64,000 nucleotides of DNA, taken from assembly GCF_024707125.1 (NCBI RefSeq), contig NZ_JANQAH010000009.1:186001-250000 (forward strand). The letters run 5' to 3'. How positions within the stretch are numbered: the first letter of the stretch is position 1; each line of letters begins with the position of its first letter. A model generated the notes under the pieces. It was given only the letters and a program-made list of their open reading frames with translations, was not told the origin of the DNA and did not search any database. This document shows positions 10,953 through 18,556 of this stretch, in pieces. This DNA comes from Devosia sp. (GTDB lineage Bacteria > Pseudomonadota > Alphaproteobacteria > Rhizobiales > Devosiaceae). The position numbers and the translations under genes were made by a program.

Positions 10953-12413
10953 ATGCGCGCGATTAGTCACGTCATGGCGGGAAGCTTGCTTGGCCTCGCC
11001 TTGATGGCCGGCATGACCATGCCGAGCCTGGCCCAGAAACACTCTACCAATGCTGCGTCGACGATTGATTTCGGCGATGATTCCTCCGACTGGGCCAAGG
11101 ACGGGGAGTGCGACGATCCCCGCTTTACCGGCGAGGGCTCTGCATCGGAACTGGTTGATAGCGACCTGATGAAGGACGCCACCGACTGTAAAGCGGCCTT
11201 CGAAGCCGGCACGGTCACCCTCAAGGATGGCGGCGCGACCACGGCTGTTGCCACGACCGAGATCGATTTTGGCGATGATTCCTCGGAATGGGCCAAGGAT
11301 GGCGAATGCGACGACCCGCGCTTTGAGGGTACCGGCACCGCGGACGAACTGGTCGATGCCGACCGCCTGAAGGACGCAACCGACTGCCAGGCCGCCTTTG
11401 AGGCCGGCACGGTCACCCTCAAGGATGGTGGGCCGACCACCGCCGTCGCCACGACCGAGATCGACTTTGGCGATGATTCCTCGGAGTGGGCCAAGGATGG
11501 CGAATGCGACGACCCGCGCTTTGTCGGTGAAGGCGCAGCGACCGAACTGGTCGATGCCGATCTGATGAAAGACGCAACGGACTGCAAGGCCGCCTTCGAC
11601 GCTGGCACTGTCACCCTCAAGGATGGCGACTCGACCGCGGTCGCGACCCTGGCCGATATCGACTTTGGCGACGATTCCTCGGAATGGGCCAAGGATGGCG
11701 AATGCGACGATCCGCGCTTTGAAGGCACCGGCACCGCTGACGAACTGGTCGATGCCGACCGCATGAAGGACGCGACCGACTGCCAGGCCGCCTTCGAGGC
11801 TGGCACGGTCACCCTCAAGGACGGCGGTTCCTCCACCGTTGCCGCTATCGACTATGGCAACGACTCCTCCGAATGGGCCAATGACGGCGAATGCGACGAC
11901 CCACGTTTCACTGGCAAGGGCGTTGCCAGCACCACGCTCGCCGAAGACATCAAGAAGGACGCCACCGACTGCCGCGAGGCCGTCGAAGCGGGCCGCGCCA
12001 CCTATAATGGCGAACAGCAGGCCGCTGCCTTCGATTTTGGTTCCGACTTTTCCAAGTGGGCCAATGATGGCGAATGTGACGACCTGCGCTTTGAAGGCGC
12101 TGGCGTTGACAAGAAACTGCTCTCGGAAGACGTGATGGGCGACGCCACCGACTGCCGGACTCTGCTCGAGGAAGGCGCGATCGCGATCCGCCTCGTCTAC
12201 ACGCCCGAATACGCGGCCGGCGCGCCCTATGACGGCTCGGACATCGACTTTGGCGACAATTCTTCGTCCTACGCCAATGACGATGAATGCGACGATCCGC
12301 GCTTTGAAGGTCCAGGCACGGCAACGACCCTGCTCGACAGCGATCGCCTGGCCGACGCCGACGACTGCAAGGCGGCTTATGAAGCCGGCACGATCGTGCT
12401 TATTGAGAGCTGA
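10953..12413 (+). CDS. Secreted acidic protein of seven GECDDPRF repeats
   Basis: 486 residues from the ATG at 10953 (GAGGGA seven bases upstream). A signal peptide (MRAISHVMAGSLLGLALMAG, cleavage near LAQ) is followed by seven units of about 65 residues that fill the rest. Each unit reads [IF]D[FY]G.DSS.WA.DGECDDPRF.G.G...L...D...DATDC..A.EAG.... The two cysteines per unit (GEC and DC) are invariant, so one disulfide per repeat is likely in the periplasm, and the many Asp/Glu suggest metal binding. The motif is scattered in alphaproteobacterial secreted proteins, but I know no assigned function. The gene stands alone, with a terminator 23 bases downstream. Confidence 0.85.
   Translation: MRAISHVMAGSLLGLALMAGMTMPSLAQKHSTNAASTIDFGDDSSDWAKDGECDDPRFTGEGSASELVDSDLMKDATDCKAAFEAGTVTLKDGGATTAVATTEIDFGDDSSEWAKDGECDDPRFEGTGTADELVDADRLKDATDCQAAFEAGTVTLKDGGPTTAVATTEIDFGDDSSEWAKDGECDDPRFVGEGAATELVDADLMKDATDCKAAFDAGTVTLKDGDSTAVATLADIDFGDDSSEWAKDGECDDPRFEGTGTADELVDADRMKDATDCQAAFEAGTVTLKDGGSSTVAAIDYGNDSSEWANDGECDDPRFTGKGVASTTLAEDIKKDATDCREAVEAGRATYNGEQQAAAFDFGSDFSKWANDGECDDLRFEGAGVDKKLLSEDVMGDATDCRTLLEEGAIAIRLVYTPEYAAGAPYDGSDIDFGDNSSSYANDDECDDPRFEGPGTATTLLDSDRLADADDCKAAYEAGTIVLIES
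11064..12413 (+). repeat. Seven in-frame tandem repeats, 183-213 bp each
   Basis: Units start at 11064, 11262, 11460, 11658, 11847, 12030 and 12243. The first three spacings are exactly 198 bases (66 codons); the later ones are 189, 183 and 213. Units 2 and 4 are closest to each other, as are units 1 and 3, which suggests that a two-unit block was duplicated. Units 5-7 are more diverged. Confidence 0.95.
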
Positions 12414-12435
12414 GGTTTTTCAGTTCGGAAATTTG

Positions 12436-12465
12436 AGCGGCGGGGCGAAAGCTCCGCCGCTTTTT
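12436..12465 (+). terminator. Rho-independent terminator after the repeat protein
   Basis: Hairpin AGCGGCGG.GC-GAAA-GC.CCGCCGCT followed by TTTTTG, starting 23 bases after the stop codon. Confidence 0.88.
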
Positions 12466-12502
12466 GTTTGGAGCGAGGTGCAGGCAGCTCCGCTCCTTTT
12501 GG

Positions 12503-12580
12503 TCGTCACCACCGGGCTTGTCCCGGTGGTCCATGCGGAGGCGAGATGGATTGCCGGGACAAGCCCGGCAATGACGACGG
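12503..12580. repeat. Dispersed two-hairpin intergenic repeat, family A copy 1
   Basis: Two different palindromes (CCACCGGG-CTTGT-CCCGGTGG at 12509-12529 and ATTGCCGGG-ACAAG-CCCGGCAAT at 12550-12572) are flanked by GTCGTCA and TGACGAC. The same unit recurs inverted near 35.3 and 42.9 kb. The layout resembles the rhizobial RIME and enterobacterial BIME elements. Confidence 0.8.
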
Positions 12581-12626
12581 AGGGAGAACGGTAGGGTGAT
12601 GGACGCGCTCTCAGTGTCCACAAAAC

Positions 12627-12653
12627 AAAAAAGCCCGCAGCATCGCCGCGGGC
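12627..12653 (-). terminator. Rho-independent terminator of the sdh operon
   Basis: On the minus strand GCCCGCGG-CGAT-GCTGCGGGC is followed by TTTTTTG, about 24 bases past the sdhB stop codon. Confidence 0.85.
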
Positions 12654-12676
12654 CTCAAATCCAAAAAACCTTAAAA

Positions 12677-13459
12677 TCACGCAGCCTTGCGCTCGACCAT
12701 CATCTTCTTGATCTGGGCGATCGCCTTGGCGGGGTTGAGACCCTTGGGGCAAACTTTGGCGCAGTTCATGATGGTGTGGCAGCGATAGAGCTTGAAGGGG
12801 TCTTCAAGATTGTCGAGGCGCTCGGAGGTGGTTTCGTCGCGGCTGTCGATCAGCCAGCGATAGGCCTGCAGCAATGCAGCGGGACCGAGATACTTTTCGC
12901 CATTCCACCAATAGGACGGGCACGAGGTCGAGCAGCAGGCGCAGAGGATGCACTCATAGAGCCCGTCGAGCTTGGCGCGGTTTTCGACTGACTGCGTCCA
13001 TTCCTTTTGCGGCGTGGGCGAGGTGGTTTTGAGCCACGGCTCGATGGCGCGGTGCTGGGCGTAGAAATTGGTGAGGTCGGGCACGAGATCCTTCACCACC
13101 GGCATATGCGGCAGCGGGTAAATCTTCACCGGGCCCGAAGAGTCGTCCATGCCCTTGGTACAAGCCAGGGTGTTGAGCCCGTTGATGTTCATCGAGCACG
13201 AGCCGCAAATGCCTTCGCGGCAGGAGCGGCGCAGGGTCAGGGTCGGATCGACCTTGTTCTTGATATAGAGCAGCGCGTCGAGGATCATCGGGCCGCAATC
13301 GTTGAGATCAACGAAATAGGTATCGATGCGCGGGTTCTCGTTCTTGTCCGGATCGTAGCGGTAGATGTGGAACTCGCGGAGGCGCGTGGCGCCTTCGGGC
13401 TTCGCCCAGGTCTTGCCCTTTTGCGGCCGGTCGGCCTTGCCCAAAGTCAGTTCGGCCAT
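12677..13459 (-). CDS. sdhB: Succinate dehydrogenase iron-sulfur subunit
   Basis: 260 residues from the ATG at 13459 ([18 protein letters not shown]). The N-terminal ferredoxin-like domain carries the [2Fe-2S] cysteines ([21 protein letters not shown]). The C-terminal domain carries [16 protein letters not shown] and [17 protein letters not shown], which hold the [4Fe-4S] and [3Fe-4S] clusters. It passes electrons from FAD in SdhA to quinone in the SdhCD membrane anchor. It is the last gene of the sdh cluster and is separated from sdhA by five small genes. Confidence 0.98.
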   Translation of the reverse strand: MAELTLGKADRPQKGKTWAKPEGATRLREFHIYRYDPDKNENPRIDTYFVDLNDCGPMILDALLYIKNKVDPTLTLRRSCREGICGSCSMNINGLNTLACTKGMDDSSGPVKIYPLPHMPVVKDLVPDLTNFYAQHRAIEPWLKTTSPTPQKEWTQSVENRAKLDGLYECILCACCSTSCPSYWWNGEKYLGPAALLQAYRWLIDSRDETTSERLDNLEDPFKLYRCHTIMNCAKVCPKGLNPAKAIAQIKKMMVERKAA

Positions 13460-13546
13460 TTTCTCAACTCTTCCTTCCGAAACGCCGCTCAACCCGGCAC
13501 TTCAATTTCGTCTCGCTGCCCTTTTGGGGCGGCAGTGGGGTCGCAA

Positions 13547-13837
13547 TCAGTAGTTGGGCTTGCAGACCTGGTTCGATTTGGCGACGTAGGTATTGTAGGC
13601 GTCATATTCCCCGGCAGCGGGCGAGCCGCCCTTCATCGAGGCAATGACGACGCCCATGAACCGTTCGTCGATCAGCGTCATGGCGGCATCGGCTTTGCAA
13701 CCGCAGAGCGTCGCGTCCTGGGCGATGCCCATGCAGACCGAATAAAACTCTTCCTTCTGTGCCGCAGTCGGCGCCGCGGCAAAGGCGGGCAGCGCGCCGG
13801 CAACGAGAAGCGGCAGGGCCAGGATCAGCTTGTGCAT
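13547..13837 (-). CDS. Small secreted four-cysteine protein
   Basis: 96 residues from the ATG at 13837 (GGAG seven bases upstream). The signal peptide MHKLILALPLLVAGALPAFA has a clear AFA cleavage site. The mature part, about 76 residues, has cysteines in VCMG, LCGCKAD and VCKPN, so two disulfides are possible. I do not recognise the family with certainty; the C.GIAQD..LCGCKA pattern is seen in short alphaproteobacterial periplasmic proteins without function. It lies between the DUF3052 gene (26-base gap) and sdhB, in the same direction, and is probably part of the sdh transcript. Confidence 0.75.
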   Translation of the reverse strand: MHKLILALPLLVAGALPAFAAAPTAAQKEEFYSVCMGIAQDATLCGCKADAAMTLIDERFMGVVIASMKGGSPAAGEYDAYNTYVAKSNQVCKPNY

Positions 13838-13863
13838 GGTCACTCCATGGAGCGTGGGAAAAT

Positions 13864-14295
13864 TCATCGCGCGTCCTTCCGGATCACGAGTTTGAGGCCG
13901 GACCAGATCTCGTCCACCGCGCAGACTTTTACGTCGACGAGTCCAAGCGGCAGCACGATCTGGCGAATGGTGTCCTCGGTAATGTCCGTTTCGACCTTGC
14001 TGGCCTTTTTCGGCCAGCTCACCCAGATCATGCCATCGCGAGCGATCAGCCCCATCAACGGCTGCGCCAGCTTCTCGAGCACGGCGCGGCTGGCGGTGAA
14101 GAGATGGATGAAGTTGTAGCCCTGCTGCGCGTCGCCGAGCTGCTCAATCGTGATGCGCGAGGATTCGGCAAAGGCGCGCGAGGTCGGGAGATCGGCGAGG
14201 GAAGCGGGCAGGTCGATGAAGAGGGCACGGAACCCGTCCTTCAAACCCAGTTTTTGCGCCAATGGCGTGCCTGAATATCCTGCCAGACCACTCAT
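13864..14295 (-). CDS. DUF3052 family protein
   Basis: 143 residues from the ATG at 14295. It shows the DUF3052 hallmarks: AGYSGTPLAQKLGLKDG at the N-terminus, FTASRAVLEK in the middle, WVSWPKKASKVETDITED and LGLVDVKVCAVDEIWSGLKL near the end. The family is a small cytoplasmic protein of unknown function. The start lies two bases after the stop of the Inh-type lipoprotein gene, so the two are probably translationally coupled. Nothing in the sequence explains why it sits in the sdh operon. Confidence 0.85.
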   Translation of the reverse strand: MSGLAGYSGTPLAQKLGLKDGFRALFIDLPASLADLPTSRAFAESSRITIEQLGDAQQGYNFIHLFTASRAVLEKLAQPLMGLIARDGMIWVSWPKKASKVETDITEDTIRQIVLPLGLVDVKVCAVDEIWSGLKLVIRKDAR

Positions 14296-14297
14296 GT

Positions 14298-14840
14298 TCA
14301 AACCCCGCCCCGGCTGAGTTTGACCGTGGTCGGCCCGAACATGGTGTTGACCGTGCCCAGATACGCCCCGGCATTGTCGGCAACCAACTGGCCGCGCAAC
14401 TGCCCCGAAGCGTCGGTGAGGACGACGCCGTTGCCAGCGACCATCCAGCCGGCGAGGGCGGAAAATTCGTTTGAACAGAAACCGGTCTGATTGGCCTGCA
14501 GCGCTCCCGAAGCACCGGCCAGCGGCGTGACGCTGAAGGACAGGGTGCAATTGCGCGAATAGCTGTCCGACAGCGTCCAGTTGCCGATCATGGCATTGGT
14601 CATGGCCGGCGAGGCGGGGGCCGTACCGACGGAAAAACTGCCGCCGGTGACAACGCGCTGGCCCGTCACCGGATCGATCTGGCTATTGGTGGTCGCCATG
14701 CCATTGCTGCCAAACGCGGTCTGCTGCGTCTGGCCGAAATTTCCGGGAGCCGGTGGCGCATTGGACGCCATGGAAAAGGAGCCGGTGGAACAACCAGCCA
14801 GCGTCAGAAGCGCACCGAAAGCGAGAAGCGTGCGGATCAT
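14298..14840 (-). CDS. Lipoprotein with AprI/Inh metalloprotease-inhibitor domain
   Basis: 180 residues. The lipobox LTLAGC ends at Cys17 after a short hydrophobic signal, so it is predicted to be lipid-anchored. The C-terminal half (about 85-178) looks like the Inh (PF02974) beta-barrel: GNWTLSDS, two cysteines (NCTL and FCSN) likely disulfide-bonded, then AGWMVAGNGVVLTDASG. Known members inhibit serralysin-type zinc proteases in the periplasm, protecting the producer. No serralysin gene is in this window. Its ATG overlaps the preceding stop (ATGA). Confidence 0.75.
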   Translation of the reverse strand: MIRTLLAFGALLTLAGCSTGSFSMASNAPPAPGNFGQTQQTAFGSNGMATTNSQIDPVTGQRVVTGGSFSVGTAPASPAMTNAMIGNWTLSDSYSRNCTLSFSVTPLAGASGALQANQTGFCSNEFSALAGWMVAGNGVVLTDASGQLRGQLVADNAGAYLGTVNTMFGPTTVKLSRGGV

Positions 14841-14986
14841 TTCGCCGCCCCGCCCGCTGGTGGCCTATCCGGCGTGCGCCCGGACGCTTCGCCCTGGGCA
14901 GCAGGCTTGGCCTTGCCTCCGGGCGCCTGATGCGGCGCCGAATGGCGAAACCCGTCATAACTGCGCTCTTCGCAGAGGTGGCACAT
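14837..14986 (-). CDS. 49-residue MCHLC microprotein in the sdh operon
   Basis: The ATG at 14986 lies two bases after the stop of the MCQQC gene. The stop overlaps the ATG of the Inh lipoprotein (ATGA, 14837-14840). The product begins MCHLCEERSYDGFRHSAPHQ and continues into a Pro/Ala/Gly-rich, basic tail. There is no signal peptide. The N-terminal CxxC matches the neighbouring microprotein and could hold a metal or a disulfide. No strong ribosome-binding site is seen, so translation would rely on coupling. The family is unknown to me. Confidence 0.6.
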   Translation of the reverse strand: MCHLCEERSYDGFRHSAPHQAPGGKAKPAAQGEASGRTPDRPPAGGAAK

Positions 14987-14988
14987 GA

Positions 14989-15171
14989 CTAGCGCGCTAC
15001 TTTCTTTGCGGCAGGGGCGGCCTGAGGCGCGCCCTTGTGATTGAGCAATGCATGGTTTTGATTCGGCGGGGCCGGTTTTGCCGGCTCCGCCTTGCCGTGG
15101 CGCAGCACAAAGGCATGAGCGAGCGCGTCGATATCGTCGTCGTCGTCAAAACCCTGGCACTGCTGGCACAT
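14989..15171 (-). CDS. 60-residue MCQQC microprotein after sdhA
   Basis: It starts at the ATG 11 bases after the sdhA stop, with a Shine-Dalgarno sequence (GAGGA) overlapping that stop codon. The product begins MCQQCQGFDDDDDIDALAHA, an N-terminal CxxC followed by five Asp, and ends in a Pro/Ala/Lys tail. It has no membrane segment. Together with the next gene it makes a tandem pair of tiny proteins with CxxC at residues 2-5. The placement between the flavoprotein and the iron-sulfur subunit invites a role in complex II assembly, but that is inference. Confidence 0.65.
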   Translation of the reverse strand: MCQQCQGFDDDDDIDALAHAFVLRHGKAEPAKPAPPNQNHALLNHKGAPQAAPAAKKVAR

Positions 15172-15182
15172 GCTTTATGTCC

Positions 15183-16994
15183 TCAGTAAACGCGCGCCTT
15201 GGGCGCGATCTTCTTGAGGTCGATGCCGCCCTGGTCGTAGGGGGTCAGCGGATCGACGATCACCGGACGATAGGAGAGCTCCACCTTGCCGGTCTCGATA
15301 TCAACGAGGGCCAGCGTGTGCTTGCGCCATTCGACGTCGTCACGGCTCGGGAAATCCTCATGGGCATGGGCACCGCGGCTTTCGTGGCGGGCTTCGGCCG
15401 AAACCACCGTCGCCATGGCGCAGGCCATGAGGTTTTCGAGTTCGAGCGTTTCGACGAGATCGGAATTCCAGATCAGTGAGCGATCCGTCACCTTCACATC
15501 GCCAAGACGCGAATAGATCTCGGTCATGGCGGTGACGCCATTTTTGAGCGAGGCATCGGTGCGGAACACGGCGGCATCGGCCTGCATGGTGCGCTGCATC
15601 TCGTCGCGCAGTTTTGCCGTCGGCTGGCTGCCATTGGCGTTGCGTAGGCGATCGAAGCGGGCAAGAATTTTCGCATCCGAAGCGGCATTAATGCCGGGGA
15701 TCGGGGCGGCCTTGTCCATGACCTGACCGGCGCGGATGGCGGCGGCGCGGCCAAAGACCACGAGGTCGGTGAGCGAGTTCGAACCCAAGCGATTGGCGCC
15801 ATGCACCGAGGCACAGGCGGCTTCGCCCACGGCCATCAGGCCCGGCACGATGCGGTTGGGATCTTCCGGCGTCGGGTTGAGGACTTCACCGTGATAGTTC
15901 GCGGGGATGCCCCCCATATTGTAGTGCACGGTCGGCAGCACCGGGATCGGCTCGCGGGTCAGATCTACGCCGGCGAAAATTTTTGCCGATTCGGTGATCC
16001 CGGGCAGGCGCTCATGCAGCACCTTTGGATCAAGATGATCGAGGTGCAGGTAGATGTGGTCCTTGTTGGGACCAACACCACGGCCTTCGCGGATTTCAAG
16101 CGTCATGCAGCGCGAGACAACGTCGCGCGAGGCGAGGTCTTTCGCGTTGGGCGCATAGCGCTCCATGAAACGCTCGCCCTCGGAATTGGTGAGATAGCCG
16201 CCCTCGCCGCGCGCGCCCTCGGTGATGAGAACGCCGGCGCCATAAATGCCGGTGGGGTGGAACTGCACGAATTCCATGTCCTGCAGCGGCAGGCCGGCAC
16301 GGGCCACCATGCCATTGCCGTCGCCAGTGCAGGTATGGGCCGAGGTGGCGGAAAAATAGGAGCGGCCATAGCCGCCGGTCGCCAGCACCACCATCTTGGC
16401 GCGGAAACGGTGCAGCGTGCCGTCGTCGAGCTTCCAGGCGATGACGCCCTGGCACTCGCCGTTTTCGCCCATGATCAGGTCGAGCGCAAAATACTCGATG
16501 AAGAACTGCGCGTCGTTCTTGATCGACTGGCCATAAAGCGTGTGGAGGATGGCGTGGCCGGTACGGTCGGCGGCGGCGCAGGTGCGCTGCACCGGCGGGC
16601 CATCGCCGAATTCGGTCATGTGGCCGCCGAACGGCCGCTGATAAATCTTTCCATCTTGAGTACGGCTGAACGGCACGCCGTAGTGCTCAAGTTCGTAGAT
16701 GGCAGCCGGGGCCTCACGCGCCAGATATTCCATGGCATCGTTGTCGCCCAGCCAATCCGACCCTTTCACGGTGTCGTACATGTGCCACTGCCAGCTATCG
16801 GGGCCCATGTTCTGCAGCGAAGCGGCAATGCCACCTTGGGCCGCTACTGTGTGCGAGCGCGTGGGAAAAACCTTGGTGATGCAGGCAGTATTAAAACCCT
16901 GCTCGGCCATGCCGAGCGTGGCGCGCAAACCCGCGCCGCCCGCGCCAACCACCACCACGTCGAATTCGTGGTCGATCAGTTCGTAATTGGCCAT
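15183..16994 (-). CDS. sdhA: Succinate dehydrogenase flavoprotein subunit
   Basis: 603 residues from the ATG at 16994 ([12 protein letters not shown]). The FAD-binding [15 protein letters not shown] motif is followed by [16 protein letters not shown], which contains the His that carries covalent FAD. The active-site region [21 protein letters not shown] and the [11 protein letters not shown] motif are intact. It oxidises succinate to fumarate at the cytoplasmic face of complex II. It begins five bases after sdhD. The C-terminus ([18 protein letters not shown]) is full length. Confidence 0.99.
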   Translation of the reverse strand: MANYELIDHEFDVVVVGAGGAGLRATLGMAEQGFNTACITKVFPTRSHTVAAQGGIAASLQNMGPDSWQWHMYDTVKGSDWLGDNDAMEYLAREAPAAIYELEHYGVPFSRTQDGKIYQRPFGGHMTEFGDGPPVQRTCAAADRTGHAILHTLYGQSIKNDAQFFIEYFALDLIMGENGECQGVIAWKLDDGTLHRFRAKMVVLATGGYGRSYFSATSAHTCTGDGNGMVARAGLPLQDMEFVQFHPTGIYGAGVLITEGARGEGGYLTNSEGERFMERYAPNAKDLASRDVVSRCMTLEIREGRGVGPNKDHIYLHLDHLDPKVLHERLPGITESAKIFAGVDLTREPIPVLPTVHYNMGGIPANYHGEVLNPTPEDPNRIVPGLMAVGEAACASVHGANRLGSNSLTDLVVFGRAAAIRAGQVMDKAAPIPGINAASDAKILARFDRLRNANGSQPTAKLRDEMQRTMQADAAVFRTDASLKNGVTAMTEIYSRLGDVKVTDRSLIWNSDLVETLELENLMACAMATVVSAEARHESRGAHAHEDFPSRDDVEWRKHTLALVDIETGKVELSYRPVIVDPLTPYDQGGIDLKKIAPKARVY

Positions 16995-16999
16995 TTTGA

Positions 17000-17392
17000 T
17001 CAACCCCAGAAGACGATTTTAAGCACGGCGCCGGCGCCGGCGAGGCCGACGATCAGGCAGAAGAGCGTGTTGAGCAGCATGGTCAGGCGATACATGGAGC
17101 CATGGAAGTAGTCTTCCAGCGTATCGCGCATGCCATTGCGCATGTGCACGGCAGCAATGGCGATCAGCGCAGCCAGCGGCACGCCGATCCAGAAATTGCC
17201 GATCACGGCAATCATGTCGGCGCGGTCTTGCCCGGCAAGGCGCACGACGATGAACAGCAGAAACCCAAGGAAGAGCACATTGATCAGGCCGGTGACGCGC
17301 TGGGTAATAAAGTGGCGCGTCGAGGCTTTCGCATCGCCGTAATGGGTCTTGGGATTGGCGATCACAGCGGGGGTGATGACGGTTTCACGCAT
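17000..17392 (-). CDS. sdhD: Succinate dehydrogenase membrane anchor subunit
   Basis: 130 residues from the ATG at 17392, two bases after the sdhC stop. Three membrane segments (about 37-55, 64-84 and 105-127) surround the [16 protein letters not shown] region, whose first His is the candidate haem b ligand. The N-terminus, with [12 protein letters not shown], lies in the cytoplasm. With SdhC it anchors SdhAB, binds haem b and forms the quinone site. Length and position are standard. Confidence 0.95.
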   Translation of the reverse strand: MRETVITPAVIANPKTHYGDAKASTRHFITQRVTGLINVLFLGFLLFIVVRLAGQDRADMIAVIGNFWIGVPLAALIAIAAVHMRNGMRDTLEDYFHGSMYRLTMLLNTLFCLIVGLAGAGAVLKIVFWG

Positions 17393-17394
17393 GT

Positions 17395-17781
17395 TCAAGC
17401 CATCCACACAAAGACGGTCCAGATAAGAAGGGTGATGACCACCGAGGCGGCGAGCGTGGCCCAGGCCATCAATTCGCGCTGGCCGGGCTCCATCATCGCG
17501 GCAAAATCCCAGACCCAATGGCGCAGGCCACCGAGCATGTGATGCACGAGGCTCCAGGTGAAGCCGAAAAGCACGAGCTGGCCGAACCAGCTGCCATAGA
17601 TGAGATTGACGAGATTAAGCGCTTCCTGATCGGCAGCAGCGGCAACCAGCCAGATCGCCAAGAGGGCCATGCCGGCATAGTTGGCAATGCCGGTAGCGCG
17701 ATGGAAGATCGACATGGCCATGGTAATGGTCCAGCGATAGATCTGCAGGTGCGGAGATGTGGGGCGGGCTCTGACCGACAT
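17395..17781 (-). CDS. sdhC: Succinate dehydrogenase cytochrome b556 subunit
   Basis: 128 residues from the ATG at 17781 (MSVRARPTSPHLQIYRW, with GGAAAG upstream). The family signature RPTSPHLQIYRWTITMAMSI-FHRATG is present. Three membrane segments follow, and SLVHHMLGGLRHWVWD carries the haem-ligand His region. It is the first gene of the sdh operon. Quinone reduction by complex II takes place at its interface with SdhB and SdhD. Confidence 0.96.
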   Translation of the reverse strand: MSVRARPTSPHLQIYRWTITMAMSIFHRATGIANYAGMALLAIWLVAAAADQEALNLVNLIYGSWFGQLVLFGFTWSLVHHMLGGLRHWVWDFAAMMEPGQRELMAWATLAASVVITLLIWTVFVWMA

Positions 17782-17842
17782 GGGACTTTCCGGGGCCTTG
17801 GGTGGACGCCGGGGGCAACGTCCAGTTTGGAATAGTTCGAGA

Positions 17843-17871
17843 TTACTAGCGGCCAATTGTTACGAAATCAA
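17843..17871 (-). promoter_or_regulatory. Possible sdh operon promoter
   Basis: On the minus strand TTGATT and TAGTAA are separated by 17 bases, with the -10 about 60 bases before the sdhC start. The match is moderate, and no regulator site stands out. Confidence 0.35.
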
Positions 17872-18036
17872 AGACGTTTCCGGCACGCGCGCCGCATTGG
17901 TGGCGAATACCGCACTTTGTTCGTATATCGCACAGGATGTTCGCGGGACGCGCGGGGAGGGGGGTAAGGAGATCGGAATCTTGGTGAGGGCGCCAAGCGG
18001 TCGGCCAAGAGCGCCTGTGTCCGACTTAGCCCACCG

Positions 18037-18126
18037 CTCGTCATCCTCGGGCTTGACCCGAGGACACTTCACTTGGCGATGACACAGAAAGTGGAGAGCC
18101 CTCGGGTCAAGCCCGAGGGTGACGGC
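18037..18126. repeat. Dispersed two-hairpin intergenic repeat, family B copy 1
   Basis: Two palindromes, CCTCGGG-CTTGA-CCCGAGG (18045-18063) and CCCTCGGG-TCAAG-CCCGAGGG (18099-18119), are separated by a linker containing ACTT and AGTG words. A second copy lies at 58660-58746. Confidence 0.8.
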
Positions 18127-18247
18127 CGTTTTTGGCGATCGCGAGAGATAGGGCTCAGACTACGCCGGGAGATAGCGAGGTTGGGGGGGCGACTGATTGG
18201 TTGAGGAGTTGGCCCGCAGCAAAACCCCTATGGCGCCATAGGACCCT

Positions 18248-18463
18248 CTAGAAATCGCTGGTAAGCCCCTTGATCTCCCAATCGCCATAGCGACCGGGCT
18301 CCAGGCCACCGCGACCGCCCTTTTCCTTGGGCGCCATGGCGCTGGCGGCGTCGATCTCGTTGCGGCGCGCCTCAGCCTCGGCAAGGGCGCGCTTGGCGGC
18401 GGGAGTGAGAATTTTGGGTTCGGCTTCTACCGGAAGTTCTTCCGGCGTTGTGCTATCGGTCAT
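18248..18463 (-). CDS. DUF1674 protein, SDHAF4-type succinate dehydrogenase assembly factor
   Basis: 71 residues. The C-terminal [23 protein letters not shown] is the defining DUF1674 motif (usual form GPEPTRYGDWE-KGR-SDF). The N-terminal part is charged and helical. Eukaryotic SDHAF4 (yeast Sdh8) binds free flavinylated SdhA and helps it join SdhB. This gene lies just upstream of sdhCDA on the same strand, which agrees with that role. It is transcribed divergently from htpX. The product is cytoplasmic. Confidence 0.85.
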   Translation of the reverse strand: MTDSTTPEELPVEAEPKILTPAAKRALAEAEARRNEIDAASAMAPKEKGGRGGLEPGRYGDWEIKGLTSDF

Positions 18464-18556
18464 GGTCGGGTTCGCATTACAATATGGTCATGCGCTTGCA
18501 GGGAACGCTTCGCCACACAACATAATTGTTCGAAGATACCAACCCAAGGGTTTTTG

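Larger units (their letters stand above)
17782..18247. other. 466-base gap between sdhC and the SDHAF4-type gene
   Basis: It holds the putative sdh promoter (17843-17871) and a dispersed repeat (18037-18126). In the remainder (17872-18036 and 18127-18247) I see no gene, RNA or clear hairpin. Confidence 0.6.

Noticed and set aside
9387-11042. A 551-codon minus-strand frame opposite the end of xerC and the DMT transporter gene
   Set aside because: The plus-strand genes have clear families and membrane segments; the opposite frame is Gln/His/Arg-rich low-complexity translation typical of antisense frames.
11064-12413. Regular 198-base spacing as a CRISPR array or satellite DNA
   Set aside because: The repeats are long, abut each other without spacers, are in frame and vary mostly at silent or conservative positions; they are protein repeats.
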